From Rothia nasimurium (GTDB lineage: Bacteria > Actinomycetota > Actinomycetes > Actinomycetales > Micrococcaceae), in assembly GCF_928381705.1 (NCBI RefSeq), contig NZ_CAKMSR010000003.1:62001-126000 (forward strand): DNA of 64,000 nt. Reading direction: 5' to 3'. The position numbers were made by a program, and so were the translations under genes. Below the pieces are notes generated by a model, which did not search any database, was not told where the DNA came from, and worked only from the letters and a program-made list of their open reading frames with translations. Shown in pieces: positions 1 through 10,700 of the stretch; positions within the stretch are counted from its first letter, which is position 1; each line of letters opens with the position of its first letter.

Positions 1-683
1 GGGGCGGCAGCGGGGACGAGCCCCTCGCGGGCAGCTGTACCCTCAAAGTAGCGGTAGACACGGTTGAGGTAGATACCGGCAATCATGATTATCAGGGCTG
101 AAAGCATGTAGTGGGCGGTAATCATCCAGGGATTGAGGCGCAGCCAGACCGAAATACCGCCGACCACAGCCTGCACCGGAATACCCCAGAGCAGCAGCAG
201 GGTCAGGTTGAAGAGGTCAGAATAGCGGGAGCGGGGGGCGACAAAGCCGCGCGACTCGAGCCAGGCGCCTAACCCTTGAGCGCGGAAGCTCTCGGATCGA
301 CTGCCCACGAGGAGGCTCCAGATGAAGCGACCCAACGAGAGACGCTCAGGGAATACCACCCGCAGCACCGCCAGGAAGGCGATGACGGTAACGGCGACCA
401 GCACGAAGGTCAGTAGGCGGTTGCCGAATTCAACTATGCCGTGGATGCCCATTTCGGGGGTGGTGGTCCAGGAGCCGTCCGAGGTGCAGCGGGGCCAGGC
501 GTCACAGCCCAGGCCGGAGCCGGTGAGACGGACGATACCGCCGGAAACAATCAGCACAATGTTGGCAATGGCTACAGCCCAGGCGGTCTTTTTGATCCAG
601 CGGGTGTAGTGGCGGGGGATGAGGTGTTCACCCAGGGTAGTTGGCTGGTAGGTTCCAGCGGTGGGCGTGTGCGGGGTCGGCAT
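1..683 (-). CDS. ctaA: Heme A synthase (CtaA/COX15), C-terminus outside window
   Basis: Integral membrane enzyme that oxidises a methyl group of heme O to make heme A for cytochrome aa3 oxidase. About 227 codons are visible from an ATG at 681-683; the frame stays open to the window edge, so the C-terminal half is missing. Seen: hydrophobic helix at residues 36-50, then GGIVRLTGSGLGC with the conserved extracytoplasmic cysteine pair (C60, C66), and a heme-ligand region with H81 and an E85/R89 pair. Two more membrane segments follow a charged loop. Gene order with the ABC exporter and suf operon upstream is common in Micrococcaceae. Assignment rests on these motifs. Confidence 0.9.
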   Translation of the reverse strand, partial: MPTPHTPTAGTYQPTTLGEHLIPRHYTRWIKKTAWAVAIANIVLIVSGGIVRLTGSGLGCDAWPRCTSDGSWTTTPEMGIHGIVEFGNRLLTFVLVAVTVIAFLAVLRVVFPERLSLGRFIWSLLVGSRSESFRAQGLGAWLESRGFVAPRSRYSDLFNLTLLLLWGIPVQAVVGGISVWLRLNPWMITAHYMLSALIIMIAGIYLNRVYRYFEGTAAREGLVPAAA

Positions 684-724
684 GGAGCGTTCCTTCACAA
701 AGGTTGCGGACGGTCTGGGTCAGG

Positions 725-1492
725 CTAGGCTGACCATTTAAAGAATCGGGTGGCCAGGGCAGCAAAGAGAACTGTTGCTATTAGCAAGATCAGGTGGGGT
801 AGCAGCAGGAAGCTGTGGTAGATGTAGTCCCCTCGCAGGGCGTTGCCCAGGGCTGCTGAGGGGAGCAGGTCAATGATGGGGGACAGCCAGGTGGGGTAGC
901 GGTCGGTGGGAATGAGAATGCCACCGGCTGCAGCCAGCAGTACCCAGGCCATGTTGACGATGGCCAAGGTTGCTTCGGCGCGCACGGTGCCGGCAATGAG
1001 TAGCCCTAGGGAGGTAAAGCAGGCTGCCCCCAGCAGCAGGGTGGGTAGGGACATGAGGACGCCGGGTACGGTGGCCGTCCAGCCCAGCAGCTGGCCCAGT
1101 GCCCCTACCAGCAGGTACTGAATCAGGAGGACCGCGAGCACCGCCAGCACCTTGCCCGCAATCAGGCCGCCCTTGCCGAGCGGGGTGGTGGAGATAAAGC
1201 GCAGCACCCCGTAGCGGCGGTCGAAGCCGGTGGCAATACCCTGACCTGAGAGCGCGGTGGAGAGCACGCACAGGGCTAGCACGCCAGGTACAGCAATGTC
1301 GACGCGGCTTACCCCGTAGCGGTTCGCCCAGGGGTCGAGAAAGCTGGTGTAGGCAAGAGCCAGTAGGCCCATGATGGGGAAGGCGATGTTCAGCATGAGC
1401 TGCTCACCGTTTTTGAGCATGGCGATGGTTTCGAACTTGCCCTGGGCTAGCACGCGGGTGAGGGCTGGTGCTGCTGTTGAGGTGGTGCTCAT
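725..1492 (-). CDS. ABC-2 type exporter permease
   Basis: Membrane half of a two-component ABC exporter, 255 residues. After an N-terminal amphipathic stretch there are about six hydrophobic segments, with the ABC-2 family style loop (FDRRYGVLRFISTTPLGKG) between the second and third. The start overlaps the stop of the upstream ATPase gene by four bases (ATGA type), so the two are translationally coupled. Substrate is not evident; the position between ctaA and sufR is a conserved actinobacterial arrangement and suggests a link to respiration or heme/Fe-S metabolism, but that is inference. Confidence 0.85.
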   Translation of the reverse strand: MSTTSTAAPALTRVLAQGKFETIAMLKNGEQLMLNIAFPIMGLLALAYTSFLDPWANRYGVSRVDIAVPGVLALCVLSTALSGQGIATGFDRRYGVLRFISTTPLGKGGLIAGKVLAVLAVLLIQYLLVGALGQLLGWTATVPGVLMSLPTLLLGAACFTSLGLLIAGTVRAEATLAIVNMAWVLLAAAGGILIPTDRYPTWLSPIIDLLPSAALGNALRGDYIYHSFLLLPHLILLIATVLFAALATRFFKWSA

Positions 1493-2523
1493 CGGATATC
1501 ACTGCCTGATAGTTCGAGGAAGACGTCTTCTAGTGTTCGGTTGGCCAGGGAGAATTCGCCGGGCATGTAGCCCTGGGCTGCCCAGTAGGCGGTGAGGTCG
1601 GCTAGGTGCTGGGCCGTGAGCGGGCCGGTGAGCTGGTAGTGACCCTGGGGCTCTTCGACCAGGTGCAGGGGGGAGTCGCCTGCGGGCCAGATGGCTGCAA
1701 GGGTGATGCCGGGCGGGGCGGTAAAGGTGAGGCGGCGGGCGTCGTCCTGCCCGCTGGCTAGCACCTGGACCATGGTTCCGGCCAGTACGACTCTGCCGTG
1801 CTCAATCATGTAGACGTAGTCGGCGATGCGCTGGGCGTCGTCGAGCAGGTGGGTGGTGAGTACAACGGCTACGCCGGCGTCGCGCTGTTCGCGGATGATG
1901 TCGAAAACGACGCTGCGTGATTGGGGGTCGAGGCCGGCGGTGGGTTCGTCGAGAAAGAGAATGTCGGGCCGGCCGATGATGGCAGCTGCCAGGGCGACCC
2001 GCTGCTTTTGCCCGCCCGAGAGTCTGCGGATGGTGGTGCCGTTAAAGGCATCAATCCCGAGTCGGGCTGCTAGGGCGTCAACGTCGAGGGGGTTGGTGTA
2101 CATGCTGGCGATGTGCCGCAGCAGGGGAAGCGGACGGACGGACGGGGGTAGGCCGCCGTCCTGCAGCATGATGCCCACGCGAGCACGCAGCTCAGGGGAG
2201 GCCCCCCAGGGGGTGTGACCGAGCAGGGAGATGCTACCGCCGGTGGGTTTGAGCAGGCCTTGGGCACAGGCTAGGGTGGTGGTTTTTCCGGCCCCGTTAG
2301 CTCCCAGTAGAACCGTAACTTGCCCAGGTTCAATGGTGAGGGAGAGATCGTTGACTGCCCGTTTGAGCCCTTCATTGGTTAGAGCTTCTGGGTGGGTGCG
2401 GGCAAAGTCCTTGGAGGGGGTGAAGTCCTTGACCAGGTTCTCGATGATGAGAGCGGCGGACGCGGGCGCACTAGGTGCGCTCTCACGTGGGCTAAGGCTG
2501 GGGGGCAGGTGGTGTGTCGTCAC
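1489..2523 (-). CDS. ABC transporter ATP-binding protein
   Basis: Cytoplasmic ATPase of the exporter whose permease is encoded just downstream. 344 residues: a proline/serine-rich N-terminus (1-22), Walker A GANGAGKTT (about 74-82), signature LSGGQKQR, Walker B ILFLDEPT and an H-loop TTHLLDD. The C-terminal ~110 residues form an extra domain typical of ABC-2 ATPases. An unusual ~20-residue insertion follows the first beta strand. It is transcribed divergently from sufR with about 140 bp between the start codons. Confidence 0.88.
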   Translation of the reverse strand: MTTHHLPPSLSPRESAPSAPASAALIIENLVKDFTPSKDFARTHPEALTNEGLKRAVNDLSLTIEPGQVTVLLGANGAGKTTTLACAQGLLKPTGGSISLLGHTPWGASPELRARVGIMLQDGGLPPSVRPLPLLRHIASMYTNPLDVDALAARLGIDAFNGTTIRRLSGGQKQRVALAAAIIGRPDILFLDEPTAGLDPQSRSVVFDIIREQRDAGVAVVLTTHLLDDAQRIADYVYMIEHGRVVLAGTMVQVLASGQDDARRLTFTAPPGITLAAIWPAGDSPLHLVEEPQGHYQLTGPLTAQHLADLTAYWAAQGYMPGEFSLANRTLEDVFLELSGSDIR

Positions 2524-2578
2524 CCGTCTATTCTAGCCCTTTCGTTTCGGCTCTGGGCGGACGCCTGCCGCCGTACTG

Positions 2579-2609
2579 CCTTAAATAGGTAGTCCTTACT
2601 AGCTTAAGG
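2579..2609. promoter_or_regulatory. Imperfect inverted repeat upstream of sufR
   Basis: CCTTAA (2579-2584) and TTAAGG (2604-2609) form an inverted pair in the divergent sufR/ABC promoter region. It could be an operator for SufR autoregulation; the sequence does not match a SufR site that I know well, so this is tentative. Confidence 0.25.
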
Positions 2610-2662
2610 TGCCACAATTACGACATACTTTATTTGTGTATTCCGCAGAGAAAGGCAGAACT

Positions 2663-3421
2663 GTGTCCACTAAAACTGCCCGCCCTGCAGAAACAGAGGA
2701 ACGCACGCGCGACCGCGTGCTCCAGGGAGTTCTCACTCACGGCCCTGTTTCTGCGGCCAAACTGGGTGAACTGCTCAGCCTCACCCCGGCAGCCGTCCGC
2801 CGCCACCTCGACGCGCTTGAGAAGAACGGCCTCATCGAGGTTGCCTCCCACCGCCAGCACGGTGCAGGAGCCGGGCGTCCTGCCCGCCGCTACGTCATTG
2901 CCCCCCAGGGGCACAGCGAACTGGGTAACGACTACCTCGACATTGCCCGCGATGCTCTCACCATGCTCAAGGACGCCGTCGGTGAAGACGCCCTGCGCCA
3001 GTTCGCCTCAGCCCGCGCCCACGACATGGCAGAGCGCTACCGCCCCATCGTCGAAGCGGCAGGCGATGACGTCTCAGCCCGCGCCGAAGCGCTCGCAGAG
3101 GCAATGACCCGCGACGGCTTCGTTGCCACCGCCAACGAAATGGCTCCGGCTGTTGGCATGCGGTCTAAGCTGCCCGATAACCTGCTGGCCTCCATCCAGC
3201 TCTGCCAGGGGCACTGCCCCGTACGAGATCTGGCCGAAGACTTCTCCGTCTTTTGTGACCAGGAAACCGAGATTATCTCCGAACTCCTCGGCGTCGATGT
3301 GCGCAGACTCTCCACCATGGCAGGTGGCGCCCACGTCTGCACCACCCACATCCCGCTCGGCCGCCCACCGGCGTCCGCCCCGCCAAACCCCGAAGAAACC
3401 CCAGGCGACACCGCCCCCTAA
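2663..3421 (+). CDS. sufR: SufR-type Fe-S sensing transcriptional regulator
   Basis: DNA-binding repressor of the suf operon in actinobacteria. The GTG at 2663 is preferred to an upstream in-frame codon at 2609 because GAAAGG lies at a good distance before it; this gives 252 residues. A winged helix-turn-helix fills roughly residues 20-75 (SAAKLGELLSLTPAAVRRHL). The C-terminal half carries cysteines at CQGHC, VFCDQE and HVCTTH, the type of residues that hold a [4Fe-4S] cluster in the family. It sits directly upstream of sufB in the same direction, so it is probably the first gene of the operon and autoregulated. Confidence 0.88.
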   Translation: MSTKTARPAETEERTRDRVLQGVLTHGPVSAAKLGELLSLTPAAVRRHLDALEKNGLIEVASHRQHGAGAGRPARRYVIAPQGHSELGNDYLDIARDALTMLKDAVGEDALRQFASARAHDMAERYRPIVEAAGDDVSARAEALAEAMTRDGFVATANEMAPAVGMRSKLPDNLLASIQLCQGHCPVRDLAEDFSVFCDQETEIISELLGVDVRRLSTMAGGAHVCTTHIPLGRPPASAPPNPEETPGDTAP

Positions 3422-3520
3422 AACTTTCCACCGGCAGGGCATGCCCAGCAGGCCCTGCCACTGAGAAGAAGATTTCACCGACTTACCTCGGTGAAAACCA
3501 ACCCACCAAGAAAGGCCGTA

Positions 3521-4978
3521 ATGACTGAACAGGTTGAGCGCACCGCCAACAACACCGTCATTTCAGAAATTCTGGAGGCAAACCCCGAACTCGAAGGTAT
3601 CGGTACCTACGAGTACGGCTGGGCTGACTCCGATGAAGCAGGCCAGGCTGCAAAGCGTGGTCTTGACGAAGATGTCGTGCGCGACATTTCAGCCAAGAAG
3701 AACGAACCCGAATGGATGCTGGACCTTCGCCTGAAGGCCCTCAAGTTCTTCGACCGCAAGCCCATGCCCACCTGGGGTGCAGACCTCTCGGACATCGACT
3801 TCGACAACATCAAGTACTTCGTCCGCTCCACCGAGCGCCAGGCCGAAACCTGGGAAGAACTGCCCGAAGACATCCGCAACACCTACGAAAAGCTCGGCAT
3901 CCCCGAAGCAGAACGTAACCGCCTGGTCGCCGGCGTAGCCGCCCAGTACGAATCAGAGGTTGTCTACCACCAGATCCGCGAGGACCTCGAAGCCCAGGGT
4001 GTTATCTTCCTGGACACCGACACCGCCCTCAAGGAACACCCCGAATTCTTCGAAGAATACTTCGGCTCCGTCATCCCCGCCGGTGACAACAAGTTCGCAG
4101 CCCTGAACACCGCCGTGTGGTCAGGTGGCTCCTTCGTCTACGTGCCCCCGGGAGTTCACGTAGAGATCCCCCTGCAGGCCTACTTCCGCATTAACACCGA
4201 GAACATGGGCCAGTTCGAGCGTACCCTCATCATCGCTGACGAGGGCTCCTACGTTCACTACATCGAAGGCTGCACCGCCCCCATCTACAAGACCGACTCA
4301 CTGCACTCAGCAGTAGTTGAAATCGTGGTCAAGAAGAACGCCCGCGTCCGCTACACCACCATTCAGAACTGGTCAAACAATGTCTACAACCTGGTGACCA
4401 AGCGGGCCATCGCCCACGAGGGCGCCACCATGGAATGGATCGACGGCAACATCGGCTCCAAGGTCACCCAGAAGTACCCGGCTGTTTACATGGTCGGTGA
4501 GCACGCCAAGGGTGAAACCCTCTCCATCGCTTTCGCAGGCGAGGGACAGCACCAGGACACCGGTTCCAAGATGGTCCACATCGCCCCCAACACCTCATCC
4601 ACCATCGTGTCCAAGTCTGTGGCTCGTAACGGTGGCCGTGCCGCCTACCGCGGCCTGGTACAGGTGCGCGAAGGTGCCTCCCACGCTAAGAGCTCGGTGG
4701 TCTGTGACGCCCTGCTGGTCGACACCATCTCCCGCTCAGATACCTACCCCTACGTAGATATCCGCGAGGACGACGTCACCATGGGCCACGAGGCAACCGT
4801 CTCCCGCGTCTCAGAAGAACAGCTCTTCTACCTGCAGCAGCGCGGCCTGCCCGAAGACGAAGCCATGGCCATGATCGTGCGCGGCTTCGTGGAGCCCATC
4901 GCCCGCGAGCTGCCCATGGAATACGCGCTTGAACTCAACCGCCTGATCGAACTCCAGATGGAAGGATCCGTAGGCTAA
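3521..4978 (+). CDS. sufB: Fe-S cluster assembly scaffold SufB
   Basis: Scaffold subunit of the SufBCD complex that assembles iron-sulphur clusters in the cytosol. The ATG at 3521 (MTEQVERT) follows GAAAGG with proper spacing and is preferred to an in-frame ATG at 3491; product 485 residues, normal for SufB. The parallel beta-helix core is recognisable from motifs such as [20 protein letters not shown] and the C-terminal YLQQRGL...IVRGF signature shared with SufD. Third positions are strongly C-rich, as expected for a well expressed gene. Three bases separate it from sufD. Confidence 0.97.
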   Translation: MTEQVERTANNTVISEILEANPELEGIGTYEYGWADSDEAGQAAKRGLDEDVVRDISAKKNEPEWMLDLRLKALKFFDRKPMPTWGADLSDIDFDNIKYFVRSTERQAETWEELPEDIRNTYEKLGIPEAERNRLVAGVAAQYESEVVYHQIREDLEAQGVIFLDTDTALKEHPEFFEEYFGSVIPAGDNKFAALNTAVWSGGSFVYVPPGVHVEIPLQAYFRINTENMGQFERTLIIADEGSYVHYIEGCTAPIYKTDSLHSAVVEIVVKKNARVRYTTIQNWSNNVYNLVTKRAIAHEGATMEWIDGNIGSKVTQKYPAVYMVGEHAKGETLSIAFAGEGQHQDTGSKMVHIAPNTSSTIVSKSVARNGGRAAYRGLVQVREGASHAKSSVVCDALLVDTISRSDTYPYVDIREDDVTMGHEATVSRVSEEQLFYLQQRGLPEDEAMAMIVRGFVEPIARELPMEYALELNRLIELQMEGSVG

Positions 4979-4981
4979 ATT

Positions 4982-6229
4982 ATGGCTAACGCAGAAAACC
5001 AGGGTCACAACAACCCCGCGATTCCCGGGATGGACCAGGAAGGTGAGAAGCTCGCTACCGAGCTGGCCACCGACGACACCATCCGCGTCTCAAAGCACAA
5101 CACCGACAAGGTCGAGATTGACGGCTCCCGCGCCGAGCGCAAGACCTCCTACAAGGTCGAAGACTTCGCAGCCCTGACCGGCCGTGAAGAAGACTGGCGC
5201 TTTACCCCGCTCAAGCGCCTCGGCGGCCTGCACACCGATGAACTCACCGGTGCTGCACCCGCTGTAGAGGTCAATGCTCCCGCAGGCGTCCAGGTCGAGA
5301 CTATCGCCCGCGACGACGCCCGCATCGGCTCCGCCGGTATCCCCGAGGACCGCGTAGCGGCCAACGCCTGGAGCACCTTCTCCGAGGCAACCGCCATCAC
5401 CGTTCCCGCCGAAGCTGAACTGGAAGGCCAGATTGAGGTTGCTATCAACGGCACCCACAAGGACGCCGCAGCCCAGCACCTCTTCATCGAGACCAAGCCC
5501 TTCTCCAAGGCCGTTGTCGTGCTGCGCCACACCGGCTCAGCTGTGCTTTCCCAGAACGTAGAGTTCAAGGTGGGCGACTCGTCCTCACTGACCGTCATCA
5601 CCGTTCAGCAGTGGGAGGACGACGCGATTCACGCCTCAGCCCAGTACGCTGCTCTGGGTCGTGACGCCAAGTTCAAGCACGTCAACATCTCCCTCGGTGG
5701 CGACCTGGTGCGCGTCACCCCGTCCACCAAGTTCACCGCCCCCGGCGCTGAAACCGAGATGTACGGCCTCTACTTCGTCGATGCCGGCCAGCACATTGAG
5801 AACCGTCTCTTCGTGGCCCACACCGAACCCAACTGTAAGTCCCGCGTCACCTACAAGGGTGCCCTGCAGGGCAAGGGTGCGCACTCGGTCTGGGTTGGCG
5901 ATGTGCTCATCGGTAAGGACGCAGAAGGCACCGACACCTACGAGCTCAACCGCAACCTGATTCTCGAAGACGGCCCCCGTGCCGACTCCGTGCCCAACCT
6001 GGAAATCGAAACCGGCCTGATTGAAGGCGCCGGCCACGCATCCACCACCGGTCAGCTCGATGAGCAGCACCTCTGGTACCTGCAGGCTCGCGGCATTCCC
6101 GAGGCTGAAGCCCGCCGCCTGGTCGTCCGCGGCTTCCTCAACGAGATTATTCAGCAGATCCGCATCCCCGAGCTTGAAGAACAGCTCACCGATGCCCTCG
6201 AAGCTGAACTCGCGATTTCCAACAACTAA
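4982..6229 (+). CDS. sufD: Fe-S cluster assembly protein SufD
   Basis: SufB paralogue that completes the SufBC2D scaffold. 415 residues. The first ~45 residues are polar and acidic, followed by EDWRFTPLKRLGGL, typical of SufD N-termini, and the C-terminal signature TTGQLDEQHLWYLQARGI...VVRGFLNEII. The start lies three bases after the sufB stop with GGAAGGA inside the end of sufB as ribosome binding site, so translation is likely coupled. Codon use matches sufB. Confidence 0.96.
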   Translation: MANAENQGHNNPAIPGMDQEGEKLATELATDDTIRVSKHNTDKVEIDGSRAERKTSYKVEDFAALTGREEDWRFTPLKRLGGLHTDELTGAAPAVEVNAPAGVQVETIARDDARIGSAGIPEDRVAANAWSTFSEATAITVPAEAELEGQIEVAINGTHKDAAAQHLFIETKPFSKAVVVLRHTGSAVLSQNVEFKVGDSSSLTVITVQQWEDDAIHASAQYAALGRDAKFKHVNISLGGDLVRVTPSTKFTAPGAETEMYGLYFVDAGQHIENRLFVAHTEPNCKSRVTYKGALQGKGAHSVWVGDVLIGKDAEGTDTYELNRNLILEDGPRADSVPNLEIETGLIEGAGHASTTGQLDEQHLWYLQARGIPEAEARRLVVRGFLNEIIQQIRIPELEEQLTDALEAELAISNN

Positions 6230-6259
6230 AGCTTTACCTTTTTACAGGAGAAACAAACT

Positions 6260-7018
6260 ATGGCAACCCTTGAAATCAAGGACCTCCACGTCTCCGTTAT
6301 TCTGGACGACGAAAACACCAAGCCCATCCTCAAGGGCGTCAACCTCACCATCAACTCCGGTGAAATTCACGCCATCATGGGCCCCAACGGCTCCGGTAAG
6401 TCAACCCTGGCTTCAACCATCGCTGGCCACCCCAAGTACCAGATCGACTCCGGCGAGATCCTGCTCGACGGCGAAGACGTCACCGAGATGTCCGTTGACG
6501 AGCGTGCCCGCGCCGGTCTCTTCCTGGCCATGCAGTACCCCGTTGAAATCCCCGGTGTCACCATGAGCAACTTCCTGCGCTCAGCCAAGACCGCTGTTGA
6601 CGGCGAAGCACCCGCCCTGCGCACCTGGACCAAGGACGTCAAGGCAGCCATGGAGAACCTCTCCATCGACCCCGCCTTCATCTCACGTAACGTCAACGAA
6701 GGCTTCTCCGGCGGCGAGAAGAAGCGCCACGAGATCCTGCAGCTGGAACTGCTCAAGCCCAAGTTCGGTATTCTTGACGAGACCGACTCCGGTCTTGACG
6801 TCGACGCCCTCAAGGTTGTGTCTGAAGGCGTTAACCGCGCCCACCAGGCAAACGACATGGGCGTTATGCTGATTACCCACTACACCCGCATCCTGCGCTA
6901 CATCAAGCCCCAGTTTGTTCACGTCTTCGTGGACGGCAAGATGGTAGATCAGGGCGGCCCCGAGCTCGCTGACCGTCTTGAAGAAGAAGGCTACGAGCGT
7001 TACCTGGCTGCTAAGTAG
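6260..7018 (+). CDS. sufC: Fe-S cluster assembly ATPase SufC
   Basis: ABC-type ATPase that drives conformational change of the SufBCD scaffold. 252 residues with Walker A GPNGSGKST, Q-loop at AMQYPVEIPG, signature FSGGEKKR, Walker B FGILDETDSGLD (the D-E-T-D form typical of SufC) and the H-loop LITHYTRIL. A clear CAGGAG ribosome site precedes the ATG. It follows sufD by 30 bp and is followed closely by the sufT-like gene. Confidence 0.97.
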   Translation: MATLEIKDLHVSVILDDENTKPILKGVNLTINSGEIHAIMGPNGSGKSTLASTIAGHPKYQIDSGEILLDGEDVTEMSVDERARAGLFLAMQYPVEIPGVTMSNFLRSAKTAVDGEAPALRTWTKDVKAAMENLSIDPAFISRNVNEGFSGGEKKRHEILQLELLKPKFGILDETDSGLDVDALKVVSEGVNRAHQANDMGVMLITHYTRILRYIKPQFVHVFVDGKMVDQGGPELADRLEEEGYERYLAAK

Positions 7019-7045
7019 TAGCGGCTGAACTGAAAGGTGACTGCT

Positions 7046-7375
7046 ATGTCAGAAGCCCCCGCTGGTGCCCCCAGCCAAGAGGTCATCGAAGAAGCCCTCA
7101 TGAACGTGATTGACCCCGAACTTGGTGTCAACATCGTTGATTTGGGTCTGCTCTACGGTATGCGCTGGAATGACGAAGGCGCCCTCGTGCTCGACATGAC
7201 CCTGACCACCGCCGCCTGCCCCCTGCAGGATGTCATCGAGGAACAGGTTCAGCAGAATCTGGAAACCATGATTGACGAGTGGCACGTGAACTGGGTTTGG
7301 ATGCCCCCGTGGGGCCCCGAGCGCATCACCGAGGACGGCCGCGACCAGATGCGAGCCCTGGGCTTCAACATCTAA
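7046..7375 (+). CDS. sufT: MIP18/DUF59-family Fe-S assembly factor (SufT-like)
   Basis: Small cytosolic protein of the DUF59/MIP18 family, which helps iron-sulphur cluster maturation. The ATG at 7046 is chosen because AAAGG at 7033-7037 is 8 bp upstream; an in-frame GTG at 7037 overlaps that site. 109 residues with the family signature VIDPELGVNIVDLGL near the N-terminus, the conserved cysteine in TTAACPL, and the C-terminal WMPPWGPERITEDGR. It is the last gene of the operon; no sufS (desulfurase) or sufU lies in this operon. Confidence 0.9.
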   Translation: MSEAPAGAPSQEVIEEALMNVIDPELGVNIVDLGLLYGMRWNDEGALVLDMTLTTAACPLQDVIEEQVQQNLETMIDEWHVNWVWMPPWGPERITEDGRDQMRALGFNI

Positions 7376-7393
7376 CCAACGCGGTTAACATGT

Positions 7394-7457
7394 GAGGACG
7401 CCGCCCCGCACCCTCCCTGCCCGTAGGCAGGGGAGTTCGGGGTGGCGTCCTCGTTTT
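7394..7457 (+). terminator. Intrinsic terminator of the suf operon
   Basis: GAGGACGCC pairs with GGCGTCCTC, with a further GC-rich inner stem around TGCCCGTAGGCA, followed by GTTTT. It lies 18 bp after the sufT stop. Confidence 0.85.
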
Positions 7458-7713
7458 AAAATCTGTACTTGTGTTGATGTGGCTGGTTGCACAGCTTGTT
7501 CTTTTCGGGCTGAAGAATAACTATCGGCGATGCAGAGGCTCTCACCTGGGCCTATATTTGCACCCTGTTTAGCTTGTGGGCCGCTTGGTGGTTCGTAGCC
7601 CCAGCAATGACTACACCCCATAGCAGGCAGAGCAAGCCCAGCAAACCCTAAGCTAGATATACACACCTTGCACCGCCCATCAGCCGGCGGGCTACTCGCA
7701 CACTAGGGAACAC
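7458..7713. other. Gene-free stretch upstream of the surface protein gene
   Basis: About 255 bp with no credible gene; a 93-codon open frame on the minus strand reads through the suf terminator and lacks a ribosome site. It should hold the promoter of the secreted protein gene. No confident promoter elements were found. Confidence 0.5.
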
Positions 7714-10700
7714 ATGGAACATAAAGACACTTCGGCGCGCCCGTCGAAGCGCACCACAGCGCGCGATTTTTGGGCGGCTACCCGCACCCAGCTCAAAGCC
7801 CCCTTCTCACTCAAAAAGCCCAACCTTGCCACCAAGGCCGGGATAGGCGTCCTCGCCCTGGCAACCGCCGTGACCGTACTCCCTGGCGCAACCGCCTCAG
7901 ATAGCTACACCCCCGACGGTAAAACCAGTGAAACCGCAGCCGCCAGCTGCTGGGAAGCCAAGCAGACCGACCCCGCTGCCACCAGCGGCACCTACTGGCT
8001 CTGGACCCCAGACATGGCAGCCCCCGAACAGTTCTACTGCGACCAAGAAACTGACGGCGGCGGCTGGGTTATGATCGGCCGCGGCCGCGACGGCTGGGAA
8101 GAAAGCTACAACGGCAAGGGCAAGGCCTCTGAACTGTACAACAACCCCGATGGCACCGACGCCTTCACCCCCGTGCAGTTGCCATCCACCACCATCGATG
8201 CCCTCATCGGCAACCAGAAGGTCTCAGACCTGACCGGGGGCTTCCGCATCCGCCGTGCAGCCAACGCCGAGGGCACCAAATGGCAGAACGTCACCGCCAC
8301 CCGCGCCAACGCCACCGACTGGACCTGGGCCCTCTCAGGTACCCAGACCTGGAAGAACGTTCGCTTCACCGGCGACTCACCCACGGTATCCCGCTCCAAC
8401 GGCTCCTTCGCCAGCCTCACCGGCCAAATGATGAAGCCGGTACTCTCCATGTACCAGGTCAATTTCCTCGGTACCAGCAAGCAGGCCTGGCGCATGGGCT
8501 TTGCCTACGGCCCTATCGCTCGCGGCGCCGATAATGCCACCACCCACCTGTGGTCCAAGACCGGCTCCAACCCCATTCCCTTCTCCCAGGTGTTCCTGCG
8601 CCCCAAGCTGACCCAGGCAGACCTGAACCTATCCGACTACGCTGACGCGGGGGCGTCCGGCTCTACCCGCCGTGCCCTGCCCAACTCCTACTCAGCCAAG
8701 GTCACCTGGCGCACCAGCGACACCACCGGTACCGGAACCCTGGGCGAACTCAACACCTACGTGCAGGCCATCACTCAGGTGGGCAACACCGTCTTCACCG
8801 GCGGCGACTTCGCCTGGGTAGAAAACGCTGCCACCGGCGAAAAGGTACAGCAGAAGTTCCTCGCTGGCTACGATGTGACCACCGGCGAGCTCGTGCGCAC
8901 CTTCATGCCCACCTTCAACGGCCAGATTAAGGCTCTTGAAGCCCTGCCCAACGGCACCCTGGCTGTAGGTGGCGAGTTCACCGAGGTCAACGGCGAAAAA
9001 GTTGCCGGCCTGGTCATTCTTAACCCCGTCACCGGTGAAATCGACCGCACCTACAACTTCGGTATCGAAAACCGCGGTGCAGGCTCCATCACCAGCGCCC
9101 GTACCCTCGACGTGCAGGGCGACTACCTCTACGTGGGCGGTGCCTTCTCGCACGTGGTCAACACCGAAACCGGGGCCACCGGCTACTCCCGCAACGCGGG
9201 TCGCTTCAGCTTCAGCCAGAACGGGCCGGACGCCAACTGGCGCCCCTACCTCAACGGCACCGTCAACGGCCTCTCAGCAGCAGATGACGGGGCAACCGTC
9301 GCTGCCGCAGGCTACTTCTCAGAGGTCAACGGCACCAAGACCTGGAAGCTAGCCCAGCTCAACACCACCGACGGCAACATTGCCAAGGCATGGACCTGGG
9401 AACCGTCCTTCCCCACCATCCAGCGCCAGGGCTACCAGAACGACGTTGAGGACGCCGGCGCTACCGTCTGGGCCGCCGGTTCAGAGCACATCATCCACCA
9501 GTACGCCAAGAACACCATGAGCCGTCTCTACTCGGCTATCACCATCGAGGGCGGCGACTTCCAGGACCTCTACGAAGACCAGAACAACAAGGTCATCTAC
9601 GGTGCCTGCCACTGCGGCAACTACATCTATGAAGGTTCTGGCACCTGGATGCAGCCCTGGACCAACAAGGGCTTCTTCAACCTGCAGTCCATCCGCCTCT
9701 CTGCCGCCTTTGACGCTGAAACCGGCCGTGTGATCGGCGAGTTCGCCCCCAACCTGCGCGGCCCCCGCGGTGACGGTGTTTGGGAGCAGTTCGTTGACTC
9801 CACCGGCACCCTCTGGCTGGGTGGCGACATCAACCGTTCTCAGGGTGCTAACGGTATGCAGCAGACCGTGGGCTTTGCCCGTTACGCACCTCGCGACGTT
9901 ACTGCCCCTGCCGCCCCGCGCTCACTGGCTGTGAGCACCGACGGTGCCACCGACGTCCTGACCTGGCCCTCAGCCGGTCGCAACGTCATCTACCAGGTGC
10001 TGCGCGATAACCGCGTCATCGCAACCACCACCGACACCACCTACTCGGTGGCCCACACCGACGATGCCCGCTACTTCGTGCGATCGGCGGACGCCGCAGG
10101 CAACTTCTCAGCCTCAACCCCCGTTGCTCTGGCACAGAAGACCGAGCAGCCTGTAGCTCCGGTGGAGCCCACCGCCGAACCTACTGTTCAGCCCACCGCT
10201 GAGCCTACCGCTGAGGTGCCTGCCGAGCCTACCCCGACCGCCGAAGCAACCACTGAGGCCCCTGCCCCGGTAGAGCCCCCGGTTGTGGAAGAGCCTGCCC
10301 CGGTTGTGCCTGAACGTGTTGCTGAGGCACCTGCCAACGGTACGGTGATCAACAACCCTGCTCCCATTGAGCCTTTTGCTGTACCGGCTGAAAACTCTGA
10401 GCCTGTTCTGGCATCTGGCGATGAGTGGAAGATTGCCTTTGGCCTGAACGCCTGGCAGGGGCTGGACTCCACCTGGCGTGCTACCGACTACAAGTACGAC
10501 ACCGCTAAGTGGTACACCACCTACTCATCGGTTGGCTGGGGCGAACCGCGCGTAGCTACCATGTACCAGTTCTCATCCAGCGCCCAGCCGGTATCGATGA
10601 TGCTGCGTAAGGAGCTCAATCTGAACCTGGCAGCTGGTCAGAAGCTGGTGCTCACCACCTACGTGGATGACGGCATGATGATCTGGGTCAACGGCAAGGA

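Noticed and set aside
7385..7666. 93-codon minus-strand frame after the suf operon
   Set aside because: It runs through the suf terminator hairpin and has no ribosome site or conserved features.
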